From: a bacterium | GTDB lineage: Bacteria; Actinomycetota; Thermoleophilia; Solirubrobacterales; Solirubrobacteraceae | Reading direction: 5' to 3' | NCBI GenBank assembly: GCA_021323635.1 | Contig: JAJPKQ010000005.1 | Location: 1-55,167 of the forward strand | DNA length: 55,167 bases | In this document: positions 7,815-18,096 of the stretch, piece after piece | Layout: the number at the start of each line of letters is the position of its first letter | Numbering within the stretch: position 1 is the first letter of the stretch | The notes under the pieces: generated by a model | Told to the model about the DNA's origin: nothing | Databases searched by the model: none | The model's input: only the letters and a program-made list of their open reading frames with translations | Position numbers and translations under genes: made by a program

Positions 7815-9175
7815 GCAGCGCGCCGCCGCTGCGCGCGCCGGCGAGCGCCCCGGATTCCGCGGCGGCGGAGAGCGCGCGCTACAAGGCCGGCGCGCGGATC
7901 ATGGCGCTCGGCATCGCCTCCACGGGCGTCCTCACCTTCATCTACTTCTCGCTTGCAAGCCACGTGCTTGGCGCCGGGTCAGCCTCGCGCCTGGACGTGC
8001 TCTGGTCGGTGATGTTCGTAGTGATCTCGATCATCTACCGGCCGATCGAACAGCTGCTCTCGCGCTCGATCGCAGAGCACCGCGCGCTCGAGCGCCGGCC
8101 CGAGGGCCTGCGCCACGCGCTGGCGATCCAGGCGGCCTTCGCGCTTGCCTTCCTGGCGGCGGCGCTTGCCCTCGAGGGCGTGATCCGCGTGCATCTGCTC
8201 GGCGGCTCACAGACGCTCTATCTGATACTCGTGGGCGGGACGCTCGCCTATGCCGCCAGCTACTTCGCGCGCGGCTACCTTGCCGGGCACGAGCGCTACG
8301 CCCTCTACGGCGCGCTGGTCTTCATCGAATCCTTCTCGCGACTGTGCTTCGCGCTGGCGGTAGCCGCGGGGCTCGCGCAGGGCACCGACGCGGTCGCGCT
8401 CGGGATCGCTGCCGCGCCCGCGCTCTCCCTGCTCGTGCTGCCCCCCGCGCTGGCGCGGGCCGAGGGCGCCGCGCGCTCTCCCAAGGGCGCAGCGGCGCCC
8501 CGCCGGCAGGCTCCGGAGAGGGCGCTGACCCTGCGCTCGGGGGCGCGCTTTGCAGGCGCGGTCTCCGTGATCATGGCCTCCGAACAGGCGCTCCTGAACG
8601 GCGCGATCGTGACCGTTGCGATCACCTCGCGCAGCGCCGCGCTGCCGGGGATCGTCTTTAACGTCTTTCTGATCGCGCGCGCGCCGCTGCAGCTCTTTCA
8701 GGCCATCCAGACGACGCTGCTGCCGCACCTGACACGCCTTGCGGTGCGCAGGAGCAGGCGCGCCTTTGCAGGCGCAGTCCTGCTGACCGTGCGCCTGATC
8801 GGATCGCTCAGCGCGCTGCTGGCGCTGCTGCTGGCGCTGCTCGGGCCGGCGCTGCTCGATCACGCCCTCTTTGGCCAGCGCTTCTCTTACAACCGCTACG
8901 GCCTCGCGCTGGTCGCCGTCGGGCTGGGCATGCACCTGATCGCGGGGACCCTCAACCAGGCGGCGTTGGCACGATCTCAGGCGCGCGCGGCGGCCTCGTG
9001 CTGGGCTGTATCGGCAGCGCTCTTCATCGCCTGGATGCTCGCGCCGATCCTGCCCGAAGAGCTGCTGCGCGCAGAGGTCGGCTACACCACAGCGGCGAGC
9101 GCGCTGGTGCTGATGCTCGGGCTCCTCTATCGCCGCGGCGGGGCGCCGGCGCCTGCGAGCGCCTCGACCAGCTGA
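7787..9175 (+). CDS. Wzx/MATE-like polysaccharide flippase
   Basis: 462 aa with about 12 hydrophobic segments, most resembling the MOP superfamily of lipid-linked oligosaccharide flippases. TM1 begins at IMALGIASTGVLTFIYF and the central loop (about 230-245) is positively charged. It presumably moves the glycan made by the neighbouring enzymes to the outer leaflet. The start is uncertain: TTG at 7787 overlaps the methyltransferase by 28 bp, and the next ATG in frame is near 7901, at the start of TM1. The last 49 bp overlap, on the opposite strand, the end of rpe. Confidence 0.75.
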   Translation: MDAGAGASVSSAPPLRAPASAPDSAAAESARYKAGARIMALGIASTGVLTFIYFSLASHVLGAGSASRLDVLWSVMFVVISIIYRPIEQLLSRSIAEHRALERRPEGLRHALAIQAAFALAFLAAALALEGVIRVHLLGGSQTLYLILVGGTLAYAASYFARGYLAGHERYALYGALVFIESFSRLCFALAVAAGLAQGTDAVALGIAAAPALSLLVLPPALARAEGAARSPKGAAAPRRQAPERALTLRSGARFAGAVSVIMASEQALLNGAIVTVAITSRSAALPGIVFNVFLIARAPLQLFQAIQTTLLPHLTRLAVRRSRRAFAGAVLLTVRLIGSLSALLALLLALLGPALLDHALFGQRFSYNRYGLALVAVGLGMHLIAGTLNQAALARSQARAAASCWAVSAALFIAWMLAPILPEELLRAEVGYTTAASALVLMLGLLYRRGGAPAPASASTS

Positions 9176-9840
9176 CGGTATGCGGCCCCTGGGTCGGGCG
9201 CCGCGAAGATCGCCGCCCCGGCGACGAAGACGCTTGCGCCCGCCTGCGCACAGATCGGTGCCGAGCGCACGTCGATGCCGCCGTCGACCTCGAGCGCGAC
9301 GTCGGGGCCGATCAGCGCACGCAGCCGTGCGATCTTCTCGGGCGAGCGGGCGATGAAGGGCTGCCCGCCCCAACCGGGGTTGACGGTCATGCAGAGAGCG
9401 ACATCGACATCGGCGCGCACCTCCTCGATTGCAGCGGCAGGAGTGCCGGGGTTGATCGCCACGCCCACCCCCACCCCCGCCTCGCGCGCGCGGTGGATCG
9501 CAAGCGCAAGCTGGGGCGTGGCCTCGGCGTGCAGCGTCAGCGATTGGGCGCCCGCGGCGACGATCGCCTCGATGTGGCGCTCGGGACGCTCGACCATCAG
9601 GTGCGCCTCAAGCAGCCCGCCGGCGGCGTGCACCTGCGGCGCAAGCGCTTCGATCACCGGCGCCCCGACCGAGATCGGCTCGACGAAGTGCCCGTCCATC
9701 ACATCGACATGGATCAGCCGCGCGCCAGCGTCGATCACAGTCGCCACCTGCTCGCGCAGGGCGCCGAAGTCCGCGGCGAGGATCGAGGGGGCGACCTGGA
9801 TCCCGGGCGGGATCGGCACGGCATGGCTGTGTTCGCTCAC
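9127..9840 (-). CDS. rpe: Ribulose-phosphate 3-epimerase
   Basis: Interconverts ribulose 5-phosphate and xylulose 5-phosphate in the pentose phosphate pathway; ribulose 5-phosphate is also the RibB substrate. 237 aa TIM barrel with all landmarks: APSILAADFG, IHVDVMDGHFV (metal His and Asp), EAHLMV, MTVNPGWGGQPF and LEVDGGID. The N terminus carries about 15 extra residues. Its 3' end overlaps the convergent flippase gene by 49 bp. In many actinobacteria rpe lies directly beside the rib genes; here the glycan cluster separates them. Confidence 0.95.
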   Translation of the reverse strand: MSEHSHAVPIPPGIQVAPSILAADFGALREQVATVIDAGARLIHVDVMDGHFVEPISVGAPVIEALAPQVHAAGGLLEAHLMVERPERHIEAIVAAGAQSLTLHAEATPQLALAIHRAREAGVGVGVAINPGTPAAAIEEVRADVDVALCMTVNPGWGGQPFIARSPEKIARLRALIGPDVALEVDGGIDVRSAPICAQAGASVFVAGAAIFAAPDPGAAYRQLVEALAGAGAPPRR

Positions 9841-9922
9841 CGGCTCATCACATCACATCGGCGTTGCGGGGTCAAACTCGATCATCCGCACGAGGCTCAG
9901 TCGGTCACCTCCGCCGTCGTGG

Positions 9923-10174
9923 CTAGATCGCCATCAGCATCGACCCGCCGCAGGAGTTGCACTTGACCATTGCCGTGCGGGACATCCGCACGATCGTCGA
10001 GTGCTCGCCGCAGTTGGGGCACACGGAGGCAAGCTCGAAGCGATGCAGGCAGTAGACGCAGCGGTAGCGCCCGGGCAGGTTGGTCGGGCGCAGCCACGGC
10101 TCGCCGCAGTGCGGGCACTCCGGCCCCAGCACGCTGCTCAGATCGCGCGGAGCGCCCGCCTCACCGCCGCTCAC
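9923..10174 (-). CDS. Small zinc-ribbon protein
   Basis: 83 aa, with four CxxC knuckles in order: CPHC, CVYC, CPNC and CNSC, about 20 residues apart. These could form two zinc ribbons. The spacing resembles the YfgJ-type double zinc ribbon family, whose function is unknown. It lies between rsmB (15 nt upstream) and rpe (82 nt downstream) on the same strand and is probably co-transcribed with rsmB. A role in nucleic acid or ribosome biology is only suggested by the neighbours. Confidence 0.75.
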   Translation of the reverse strand: MSGGEAGAPRDLSSVLGPECPHCGEPWLRPTNLPGRYRCVYCLHRFELASVCPNCGEHSTIVRMSRTAMVKCNSCGGSMLMAI

Positions 10175-10189
10175 TGGCCCACTCCCCCA

Positions 10190-11659
10190 TCACCCTCTCC
10201 GCTCGTGCCTGCGCAGCGCCGCATAGAAGAAGCCCGCCGTGCGGTCGCGCGAGGGCAGCGTCAGCAGCGCTCGCTGCGCGATCGCAGCCACCACACCTGC
10301 GCGCGGCGGCTGCTTGTAGGCGTGCGCCGCGCGCAGCTGCTCGTAGCCGCAGGCAGCGAGATCGAGCAGCTCCAGATCGGCGCGCTCGGCAAGCGCGCCG
10401 GCAACCACAGCCTCGTTCTCCCCTGGTGAGATCGTGCACGTAGCGTAGAGCAGCAGACCGCCCGGACGGAGCGCATCGGCGCCCGCCAGCAGCAGCGCCC
10501 GCTGCAGGGCCGAGAGCTCCTGGATCCTCCGCGGGCCTGCGCGCAGCAGCAGATCGGGGTGGCGCTGCAGCGTGCCAAGCCCCGAGCAGGGCGGATCGAC
10601 GAGCACGCGGTCAAAGCCCTCAGCGTCGTGCACGCCGGCAAGCGCATCGCAGCAGCGCACCGCGATGGCGCCGGCGCCAAGCCGGGCCACGGTGGCTGAG
10701 AGCGCCGCCGCACGAGCGCTGTTTTGCTCAAGCGCCACCACCTCGCCGCGACCTCCGAGCCTCGCGGCGATGTGCGTCGCCTTGCCGCCCGGCGCCGCGC
10801 AGAGGTCAAGCACGCGCTGGCCGGGCGCAAGGTCAAGCAGGTCGGCGGCCAGCATCGCCGCGCGCGACTGCGCCACCACGAGGCCCGCCCTGAAGGCCGC
10901 TGAGCGCTGCAGATCGCAGGGCTCCTGCAGCACCAGCGCCTCCGCCGGCCAGGGGCCGCTGCGCACCTTGGCGCCGAGCGCAGCGATCGCCTCCGGCCTC
11001 TGCGCGCGCAGCGTGTTCACGCGCAGCGCAACCTCGGCGGGCTCATTGCAGGCGGCAAGCAGCGCTCGCGCGCCCTCGTCGCCAAGCAGCGAGAACCACA
11101 TCCGCGCAAGCCAGCTCGGCACGGAGTGCGCCAGCGCCGCGCCCGCCGCGCTCTGATCATCGAGTCGCTCCAGCAGCGCGCGTCCCTCGCCCGCGGCACG
11201 ACGCAATACGGCGTTCACAAAGCCTGCCGCGGCCGCGCGCCGGCCGCGCACGCCATGCACGCTCGCCGCGGCCAGCGTGACCGCGTCGTTGGTGATCGCC
11301 CGGGCGGGCGCGCCCTCGAGGTACAGAAGCTCGTAGAGGCCCAGGCGCAGCGCCGCGCGCACGCCCGGATCAAGCCGGTCAAGTTCGCGAGTGCAGATCG
11401 CGGCAAGCAGATGGTCGAGCGTGATCAGGTGCTGCAGCGCTCCGTAAGCAAGGCGCATCGCCAGCGCGCGGTCGCGTGCTCCCAGGCGCTCCGCTGCGCT
11501 GTGAAAGGCGCGGTCCGCATAGGCGCCCTGCTCGCAGCAGCGCAGCAGGACGCTGTGTGCGCAGGCGCGGGCGGGGGCAACCGGCGCGCCCTGCCCGGCG
11601 CGGGGGCTCCCCTGGCCGGCTGAGCGCTCAGGGCGCCGGGAGCGCGTGTCCGCGCGCAT
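10190..11659 (-). CDS. rsmB: 16S rRNA m5C967 methyltransferase RsmB
   Basis: 489 aa. N-terminal NusB-like RNA-binding domain (about 25-165) followed by the RsmB/Sun catalytic domain. SAM motif I is LDLCAAPGGKATHIAA; the two family cysteines are in DPPCSGLGTLQRHPD (motif IV) and YATCTISPGENE (motif VI, nucleophile). The ATG at 11659 lies 32 bp inside the end of fmt; no better start is visible before the NusB domain. It follows fmt in the conserved priA-def-fmt-rsmB order. Confidence 0.92.
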   Translation of the reverse strand: MRADTRSRRPERSAGQGSPRAGQGAPVAPARACAHSVLLRCCEQGAYADRAFHSAAERLGARDRALAMRLAYGALQHLITLDHLLAAICTRELDRLDPGVRAALRLGLYELLYLEGAPARAITNDAVTLAAASVHGVRGRRAAAAGFVNAVLRRAAGEGRALLERLDDQSAAGAALAHSVPSWLARMWFSLLGDEGARALLAACNEPAEVALRVNTLRAQRPEAIAALGAKVRSGPWPAEALVLQEPCDLQRSAAFRAGLVVAQSRAAMLAADLLDLAPGQRVLDLCAAPGGKATHIAARLGGRGEVVALEQNSARAAALSATVARLGAGAIAVRCCDALAGVHDAEGFDRVLVDPPCSGLGTLQRHPDLLLRAGPRRIQELSALQRALLLAGADALRPGGLLLYATCTISPGENEAVVAGALAERADLELLDLAACGYEQLRAAHAYKQPPRAGVVAAIAQRALLTLPSRDRTAGFFYAALRRHERRG

Positions 11660-12536
11660 ACTCGGCTCCGCTCATCGAGCGCCCTCCGGGCGGCCTTACC
11701 CTGAGCAGCTCGAGGCTGCCGTCGCGCAGCCCCAGGTACAGCCGCCCCGCCTCGGTGTAGAGGCCGCGGCGCGGTGGGCTGCCGGCACCAAGCGCTGCGG
11801 CCTCCACGCCCAGGAAGGCACCACCGCCAAGGTCGATGCGCGCGCCGATGTGCGGGTGCAGGGCGCGCACCCGCCGCTCGGCAAGCGGGGCGGAGAGCTC
11901 CTCGTCAAGCAGGCGGTCGGCGGGTGCGATCTTCTCCGCATAGGTCGCCGAGCCCTCATCCTGCTCCTCGAACTCAAGACCCTCCCCGGCGGCCAAGCGA
12001 TCGAGCGCCGCGACAAGCAGGCGCCCGCCCGCGGCAGCCAGACGCGCCGCCAGCGAGCCGTAGTCGTCGGAGGGGGCGATCGCCTCGCTCTGGCGCATGC
12101 AGACCGGGCCGCTGTCCAGGCCGGCGGTGAGGCGCATGATGCAGACGCCCGTGCGCTCGTCACCTGCCTCCAGCGCACGCTCGATCGGCGCGGCGCCGCG
12201 CCAGCGCGGCAGCAGCGAGGGATGGACATTGAGGATCTCATGCTCGGAGAGCAGCGGCTCCTTGATCAGGGCGCCAAAGGCGCAGACGACCACGACCTCC
12301 GGCCGCTCGGCGCCGATCTGACCGCGCGCCTCCTGCTCGTTGACGCGCTCCGGCTGCGCGAGCGAGAGCTCGAGCGCGCGAGCGCGCTCGGCGACCGGGG
12401 GGCTCGCCAGGCGCCGGCCACGCCCGCGCGGGCGGTCAGGTCGCGTGATCACGAGCGCCGGTCGATGCGCCGAGGCGGCCAGCGCGTCGAGCACGACCGC
12501 CGCAAACTCGGAGGTCCCGAGGTAGACGGTGCGCAC
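11628..12536 (-). CDS. fmt: Methionyl-tRNA formyltransferase
   Basis: Formylates initiator Met-tRNA using 10-formyl-tetrahydrofolate. 302 aa. N-terminal Rossmann-like domain begins MRTVYLGTSEFA. The catalytic NVHPSLLPRWRGAAPIERA contains the His-x-Ser-Leu-Leu-Pro folate site, and LDSGPV supplies the conserved Asp. The C-terminal OB-like domain (about 205-302) is present, so the length is normal. GTG start at 12534-12536, 7 nt after the def stop. Pairs functionally with def, which later removes the formyl group. Confidence 0.95.
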   Translation of the reverse strand: MRTVYLGTSEFAAVVLDALAASAHRPALVITRPDRPRGRGRRLASPPVAERARALELSLAQPERVNEQEARGQIGAERPEVVVVCAFGALIKEPLLSEHEILNVHPSLLPRWRGAAPIERALEAGDERTGVCIMRLTAGLDSGPVCMRQSEAIAPSDDYGSLAARLAAAGGRLLVAALDRLAAGEGLEFEEQDEGSATYAEKIAPADRLLDEELSAPLAERRVRALHPHIGARIDLGGGAFLGVEAAALGAGSPPRRGLYTEAGRLYLGLRDGSLELLRVRPPGGRSMSGAEYARGHALPAP

Positions 12537-12543
12537 GTCCGGG

Positions 12544-13209
12544 CTAGCGCCTCGCTGCCGCCGCGCGCGCCTCGCGCATCAGGCGCATCGCCTCCCGGCG
12601 TGCCTCCTGTGAGATGCGGTCGAGGATCAGCACGCCATCGAGGTGGTCGAGCTCGTGCTGGATCACGCGCGCCTGCAGCCCCTCCGCCTCAAGCTCCAGC
12701 TCCCGCCCTTTGAGGTCCTGCGCGCGAACGGTGACCTGACGGTGGCGCTCCACGGCGACATGCACATAGGGGATGCTGAGACAGCCCTCTTCGCCTGTCT
12801 CGCGCTCCTCGCTGGCAGCCACGATGAGAGGGTTGACGAGCGCCTGCACCTCCTCATCGGGGTCGACGCGGTAGACGAAGAGGCGGTGCAGGATGCCGAC
12901 CTGCGTCGCCGCCAGCCCCACGCCGAGCGCATCGGCCATGATCTCGCCCATGCGCCTGGCCTCCGCGCGCAGCGCACGATCGAAGCGCTCGACCGGGAGC
13001 GCCCTGGTGCGAAGCACCGGGTCACCGAGCTTGCGGATCTCCGCCAGCGCGCGGTCGCGGCGCGCACGTGCCTCGGGGTCCAGGCCCTCTTCGCGCTCCT
13101 GCTCGCCGGCTGCACGCTCGCGCTCCTCGCCCTCGACCTGCGCGAGCGCCGCCGCAGGGGAGCTGCCGCCCGCCTGGAGTGCGGCGCCGATTGTCGCCTG
13201 CTCGCTCAT
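12544..13209 (-). CDS. def: Peptide deformylase with acidic N-terminal extension
   Basis: Removes the formyl group from nascent chains. All three catalytic motifs are intact: GVGLAATQVG, EGCLSIP (Cys metal ligand) and QHELDHLDGVL (two His ligands and catalytic Glu). The enzyme proper starts at IRKLGDPVLRTRA near residue 57. The preceding part is a Glu/Arg/Ala-rich, probably helical extension not usual in the family. No RBS-supported start was found just before the core, so the long form is kept. Next gene is fmt after 7 nt. Confidence 0.94.
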   Translation of the reverse strand: MSEQATIGAALQAGGSSPAAALAQVEGEERERAAGEQEREEGLDPEARARRDRALAEIRKLGDPVLRTRALPVERFDRALRAEARRMGEIMADALGVGLAATQVGILHRLFVYRVDPDEEVQALVNPLIVAASEERETGEEGCLSIPYVHVAVERHRQVTVRAQDLKGRELELEAEGLQARVIQHELDHLDGVLILDRISQEARREAMRLMREARAAAARR

Positions 13210-13248
13210 CTCACTGCGAGTTTAGATGCCGCCATCCCCGGCGGCGGC

Positions 13249-15300
13249 CTAGCGCGGATCCGTGTCCACCGCGAAGGCGACCGCGCGGTGCTCGCCGGCG
13301 GCGCGCTCCACGGCGGCGCCCAAGGCCCGCACCGCCTCCTCGAGCGCGGTCGTCTTGACGAGCAGCGCGGCGCGCTCTGACCCGCGCAGGCGCATCAGCG
13401 CCGCAGGCCCGAGCAGGCGCGTGCGCTCAGCGACCCCTGCAGCAAGCAGCTCATCCTCGGCATGCGCGCGCACGCACTGCGCCGCCCCGTGCGCTGAGGC
13501 GGCCTCTTGAGCGGCGCAGATCACACGGATCAGCTCCGCATAGGGCGGATAGGCAAGGGCGCGGCGACGGCGCAGCTCCGCGGCGAGAAACCCCTCAGCG
13601 TCGTGCATTGCCGCGTGGCGGATCGCGCGCGCCTGAGGAGCGAGCGTCTGCACGAGCACGCGCCCGCGCACACCGCGCCCGACGCGGCCGGCCAGCTGCG
13701 CGATCAGCGCAAATGCTCGCTCCTCGGCGCGGAAGTCGGGAAAGCGCAGGGTGCCATCCGCATCGAGCACCAGCCCCAGCGAGACGTCCGGGAAGTCGTG
13801 CCCCTTGGCGACCATCTGTGTGCCGATCAGGACGCCGCAGCGGGCCTGCGCGAAGCGGGCGAGCACGCGCTCGGCCACCTCCCCCGCCCGCCCCTCGCGC
13901 GCAAGCACATCGGAGTCCAGGCGGAAGACGGGCAGCTCCGACCCCAGCAGCTCCAGCAGCTCTGACTCCAAGCGCTCGGTGCCAAGCCCGTGGCGCACGA
14001 GCGACGCCGACCCGCAGGCGCAGCGTCTGGGCGCGCGCTCCCGGTGCCCGCAGTGGTGGCAGGAGAGGCTGCCCTCGCGCCGGTGCAGGACCAGTGTCAC
14101 GTCGCACTCGGGGCAGCCCCAGACGTGGCCGCAGTCCGCGCAGGCCAAGAACGCCGAGAAGCCGCGGCGGTTGAGCAGCACGATCGCCTTGCCCCCCGCC
14201 GCGCGCAGCGCCGCAAGCGCCTCGACGCTCGCGGTATGCAGGAGGCTGCGCTGAGCGCGCATGTCGAGGATCTCGACCGCCGGCAGCGGGCTGCCATCGG
14301 CGCGCTCAGGCAGCTGCAGGCGCTGCAGGTGCGCAAAGCTCTCCGCGCGCGGCGTCGCGCTGCCGGCGAGGAGCACCGCGCCGGAGCGCCGGGCGCGCTC
14401 GGCGGCGATTCGCCGGGCGTCATAGCGGGGGTCTGACTCGTGCTTGTAGGAGGGGTCGTGCTCCTCGTCGAGCACGACCAGGCCAAGCTCGCCAAGGGGC
14501 GCAAAGACCGCCGAGCGCGGGCCCACGCAGACACGCGCGCCGCCCTCGCGCAAGCGCCGCCACTGCGCCCGCCGCTCTCCGTCGGGCAGCGCGGAGTGCA
14601 GGACCGCTACGCGATCGCCCAGGCGCGCGCGAAAGCGCGCCGCGATCTGCGGCGTGAGCGCGATCTCCGGCACGAGGATGATCGCCGAGCGCCCTTCCGC
14701 AAGCGCGCGCTCGCAGGCGCGCAGGTAGACCTCGGTCTTGCCCGAGCCGGTCACCCCGTGCAGCAGCAGCGGCGCAAAGCGGCGGGCGCCGAGGCGCTCG
14801 TCGATCTGCGCCAGCGCCGCCGCTTGCGCAGCGGTCAGCTGTGGCCGTTGGAGGGTCACCTCGCTTTGCCGCCCGTTGCCGTCGCTCGCCTGCACGCGCG
14901 CGGGGGCGCGACGGAGGCCGATACCCGCCGCTGCCCCCGGCGGCAGACAGAGCGCGAGCGCGCGCGAGAAGGTCGAGCAGTAGATGCGCGCGATGTAATG
15001 GGCAAGCTCGATCAGCTCGCCGGGAAGCGCGATCGAGAGCAGCGCACGCGGTCTGCGAAGTCGCCCTTCGGCAAGCTCGCTTGAGCCCGCCAGCTCGACC
15101 ACCACCCCTGTCAGCTCGCGCGCCCCGAAGGGGACGCGCAGCAGCGAGCCCACCTGCACCTGGCTGCGCAGCTCCTCCGGCAGCGCGTAGTCGAAGGGGC
15201 CGGCAAGCGCGCGCGTGGCAACAAGCGGCTGGACCCTGGCGACGGCGGCGCTCACGGAGCCAGTTGTATCCGTGCGCGCGGATCCCATGCCGAGCTGCAA
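13249..15300 (-). CDS. priA: Primosomal protein N' (PriA helicase)
   Basis: Replication restart helicase, 683 aa. N-terminal 3'-DNA-binding domain (about 20-125, PFDYALPEEL...VPFGARELTGVVV). Helicase lobe 1 has Walker A GVTGSGKTEVYL and Walker B VLDEEHDPSYKH. The zinc module has paired cysteines (CADC, CPEC, CHHC and CAC). Helicase lobe 2 has IGTQMVAKGHDFPDV and QLAGRVGRG. The helicase motifs look intact, unlike the degenerate PriA of some mycobacteria. The exact start is uncertain among ATG 15300, ATG 15288 and GTG 15255. Confidence 0.93.
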   Translation of the reverse strand: MQLGMGSARTDTTGSVSAAVARVQPLVATRALAGPFDYALPEELRSQVQVGSLLRVPFGARELTGVVVELAGSSELAEGRLRRPRALLSIALPGELIELAHYIARIYCSTFSRALALCLPPGAAAGIGLRRAPARVQASDGNGRQSEVTLQRPQLTAAQAAALAQIDERLGARRFAPLLLHGVTGSGKTEVYLRACERALAEGRSAIILVPEIALTPQIAARFRARLGDRVAVLHSALPDGERRAQWRRLREGGARVCVGPRSAVFAPLGELGLVVLDEEHDPSYKHESDPRYDARRIAAERARRSGAVLLAGSATPRAESFAHLQRLQLPERADGSPLPAVEILDMRAQRSLLHTASVEALAALRAAGGKAIVLLNRRGFSAFLACADCGHVWGCPECDVTLVLHRREGSLSCHHCGHRERAPRRCACGSASLVRHGLGTERLESELLELLGSELPVFRLDSDVLAREGRAGEVAERVLARFAQARCGVLIGTQMVAKGHDFPDVSLGLVLDADGTLRFPDFRAEERAFALIAQLAGRVGRGVRGRVLVQTLAPQARAIRHAAMHDAEGFLAAELRRRRALAYPPYAELIRVICAAQEAASAHGAAQCVRAHAEDELLAAGVAERTRLLGPAALMRLRGSERAALLVKTTALEEAVRALGAAVERAAGEHRAVAFAVDTDPR

Positions 15301-15352
15301 AGCAGGCGCTGGGCCTGCGCTCGGGCTGCGGCCGGACGCCCGCAGGAGGCGC

Positions 15353-16624
15353 TCAGGAGGCGGCGCGGGCGGTGGCGATCGGCTTGACCTCCGCCGGCTG
15401 CTCCTTGAGGCCCGCGGCCTCGCGCAGCGCCGGCGCGTGATCGGTCATCTCCCAGCTGAAGTCGTGGTCTTCGCGCCCGAAGTGGCCGTAGGCGGCGGTC
15501 TTCTGGTAGATCGGCCGGTGCAGGCGCAGCTGCTCGCGGATCGCCCCCGGGCGCAGGTCGAAGTGCTCTTCGACCAGCCCCGCGATCTGCGCACGCGCGA
15601 TCTTCTCGGTGCCGAAGGTCTCAACCATCAGCGAGACCGGGCGCGCGACGCCGATCGCATAGGCGATCTGAACCTCCGCGCGCGCGGCCAGCCCGGCGGC
15701 GACGATGTTCTTGGCGACCCAGCGGGCAGCGTAGGCGCCGGAGCGATCGACCTTCGTCGGGTCCTTGCCCGAGAAGGCGCCGCCGCCGTGGCGCGCCATC
15801 CCGCCATAGGTGTCCACGATGATCTTGCGTCCGGTCAGCCCGCAGTCGCCCATCGGGCCGCCGATCACAAAGCGCCCGGTCGGGTTGACGAGGAAGTCGC
15901 GCTGCAGCTGCTTCTCGTCATAGAGGTAGCTGGGAAGGATCGGGCGCACGACATGCTCGAAGAGGTCGGGCTTGATCATCGTCTCGACATCGATCCCCTC
16001 CGCGTGCTGGGTTGAGATCAGCAGCTTCTCGACCGCGACCGGCCGCCCGTCGCGGTAGCGCACCGTCACCTGCGTCTTGCCGTCCGGTCGCAGGTAGGGA
16101 AGCACGCCCGCCTTGCGCACCTCAGCCAGTCGCTTGGCGAGGCGGTGGGCAAGCGCGATCGGCAGCGGCATCAGCTCGTCGGTCTCGTCGGTCGCATACC
16201 CGAAGACCATCCCCTGGTCGCCCGCGCCGGCCGCGGCGATGCGCTCCTCCGCGGCCGCCGGGTCGTGGCGGGTCTCGTAGGCGAGATCGACGCCCTGGGC
16301 GATGTCCGGGGACTGCTTGTCGATCGCGTTGATGACCGCGCAGGTCTCGCAGTCGAAGCCAAAGTCGGCGTTGTCGTAGCCGATCCGGCGCACGGTCTCG
16401 CGCGCGATCGCGGGGATATCGACATAGGTCTCCGTCGTGATCTCGCCCGAGACCACGATCAGCCCGGTGTTGACGAGCGTCTCGCAGGCGACGCGCCCGT
16501 AGGGGTCGTCGCTCAGCACCGCATCGAGGACGCCGTCGGAGATCTGGTCGGCGATCTTGTCCGGGTGCCCCTCCGTCACCGACTCGGAGGTGAAGAGGTA
16601 TTCGTTGTCCTGCAAGTTGCTCAT
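15353..16624 (-). CDS. metK: S-adenosylmethionine synthetase
   Basis: Makes SAM from methionine and ATP. 423 aa, three-domain family: [20 protein letters not shown] at the N terminus, KTQVTVRY in the middle, and the phosphate loop [23 protein letters not shown]. 20 nt separate it from the upstream der stop, leaving no room for a SAM riboswitch. The product feeds rsmB and the methyltransferases elsewhere in the window. Confidence 0.97.
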   Translation of the reverse strand: MSNLQDNEYLFTSESVTEGHPDKIADQISDGVLDAVLSDDPYGRVACETLVNTGLIVVSGEITTETYVDIPAIARETVRRIGYDNADFGFDCETCAVINAIDKQSPDIAQGVDLAYETRHDPAAAEERIAAAGAGDQGMVFGYATDETDELMPLPIALAHRLAKRLAEVRKAGVLPYLRPDGKTQVTVRYRDGRPVAVEKLLISTQHAEGIDVETMIKPDLFEHVVRPILPSYLYDEKQLQRDFLVNPTGRFVIGGPMGDCGLTGRKIIVDTYGGMARHGGGAFSGKDPTKVDRSGAYAARWVAKNIVAAGLAARAEVQIAYAIGVARPVSLMVETFGTEKIARAQIAGLVEEHFDLRPGAIREQLRLHRPIYQKTAAYGHFGREDHDFSWEMTDHAPALREAAGLKEQPAEVKPIATARAAS

Positions 16625-16643
16625 TGGAGACCTGACCTATCGC

Positions 16644-18065
16644 TCATGCCCGCTGCGGGCGCTTTACGGTTCCCCCTCGAAGTCTACGATCGCGGCCGGT
16701 CGACGTGCTCGGACGCCCCCGCTCGCTGCGGCCACGATAGTCGATTATCAGCGGCACGCCGCGCAGCCCGTAGCGCTCGCGCAGGCGGTTCTCGATGTAG
16801 GCGGCGTACTCGCGGCGCAGGCGCGCGCGCTCGTTGACGTGCAGCATGAAGCGCGGCGGGCGAACGTCGATCTGGGCCCCGTAGAGGATCTTGAGCGCTC
16901 CGCCCCGCTCCCCCGAGCGCGGCGGCGGCAGCTGCGCCTGGAGCTGGTCGAGGTAGCGGTTTAGCTCCGGCGTGCGGATCCGCGTGCGCGTGCGCTCGGC
17001 CAGCGCAAGCGCCTTGCGCAGCGCCGCGTTCACCCCGAGGCCGCTTCGTGCGCTCACCCGCACAAGCTCGGGGCGCTGGCGCAGCCGGTGCTCGACGAAG
17101 GCACGCATGCGCCGCAGCTCGCGCTCCTCCTCGGGCCCGCACAGATCCCACTTGTTGAGCACCATCAACGTCGCGCAGCCGGCCTCCATCGCCAGCGCGG
17201 CGATGCGCAGGTCCTGCGCCGTGATGCCCTCACGGGCGTCGCCCACCACCAGCGCGACATCCGCCCGCTGCGCGGCGCGCTGCGAGCGCAGCGCAGCGTA
17301 GTGCTCGAGCTCGTCGGAGCGCTTGCCCGCACGGCGCAGGCCGGCGGTGTCCACTAGCACCAGCGGCTGACCGGCAAGCTGCGCGCGCGTGTCGATCGCA
17401 TCGCGCGTGGTCCCCGCCTGCGGCGAGACGACCACCCGCTCAGAGCCGAGGATGCGGTTTAGCAGCGATGACTTGCCGACGTTCGGGCGACCGATCAGCG
17501 CAACGCGCGGCAGCAGCGCCTCATCCTGCTGCTGCTCACCGGCGCCCGCGGCGCGGCCGTCCCCGCCGCCGACCTCCCCCCCGGCGCGCTCCAGCACCAG
17601 CTCTTGGAGCTGCGCGCAGCCGAGCCCATGCTCGGCGGAGACCGCCAGCGGCTCGCCCAGCCCGAGCCGGTGGAAGTCCGCCGCAAGGCTCGCGCGAGCG
17701 TCGCTGTCGCACTTGTTTGCCGCCACCAGCACCGGCCTGCCGATGCCCCGCAGCAGAGCCGCCAGCTCTTCGTCGCCCGGACGCACGCCCGCGACCGCGT
17801 CGGTCACGAGCACGATCAGGTCTGCCTCCTCGATCGCGGCGCGCGCCTGCGAGCGCACCTGGGCTGCCAGCTCATCCCCCTCGGCGAGGTCCACGCCGCC
17901 GGTGTCGACGAGCGTCAGCGATCGCCCCTGCCAGCTGCAGGCGCGCTCCTTGCGGTCGCGCGTGACCCCCGCGCGCGGATGCACGACCGCCTCGCGCGCG
18001 CCGACCAAGCGGTTGAAGAGCGTCGACTTGCCGACGTTCGGATAGCCAACCAGGGCAACCTTCAT
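16644..18065 (-). CDS. der: Ribosome-assembly GTPase Der (EngA)
   Basis: Two tandem G domains plus a C-terminal KH-like domain, 473 aa; acts in 50S subunit maturation. Domain 1: [14 protein letters not shown] and NKCD. Domain 2: [14 protein letters not shown] and NKWD. The C-terminal domain ends with [10 protein letters not shown] and a basic Arg/Lys tail. The ATG at 18063-18065 begins directly at [10 protein letters not shown]; the frame extends 16 codons upstream without support. Starts 31 nt after cmk, the usual actinobacterial cmk-der order. Confidence 0.96.
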   Translation of the reverse strand: MKVALVGYPNVGKSTLFNRLVGAREAVVHPRAGVTRDRKERACSWQGRSLTLVDTGGVDLAEGDELAAQVRSQARAAIEEADLIVLVTDAVAGVRPGDEELAALLRGIGRPVLVAANKCDSDARASLAADFHRLGLGEPLAVSAEHGLGCAQLQELVLERAGGEVGGGDGRAAGAGEQQQDEALLPRVALIGRPNVGKSSLLNRILGSERVVVSPQAGTTRDAIDTRAQLAGQPLVLVDTAGLRRAGKRSDELEHYAALRSQRAAQRADVALVVGDAREGITAQDLRIAALAMEAGCATLMVLNKWDLCGPEEERELRRMRAFVEHRLRQRPELVRVSARSGLGVNAALRKALALAERTRTRIRTPELNRYLDQLQAQLPPPRSGERGGALKILYGAQIDVRPPRFMLHVNERARLRREYAAYIENRLRERYGLRGVPLIIDYRGRSERGRPSTSTGRDRRLRGGTVKRPQRA

Positions 18066-18096
18066 CTGGCCTGCGACGATAGAGCAAGCGGGGCGC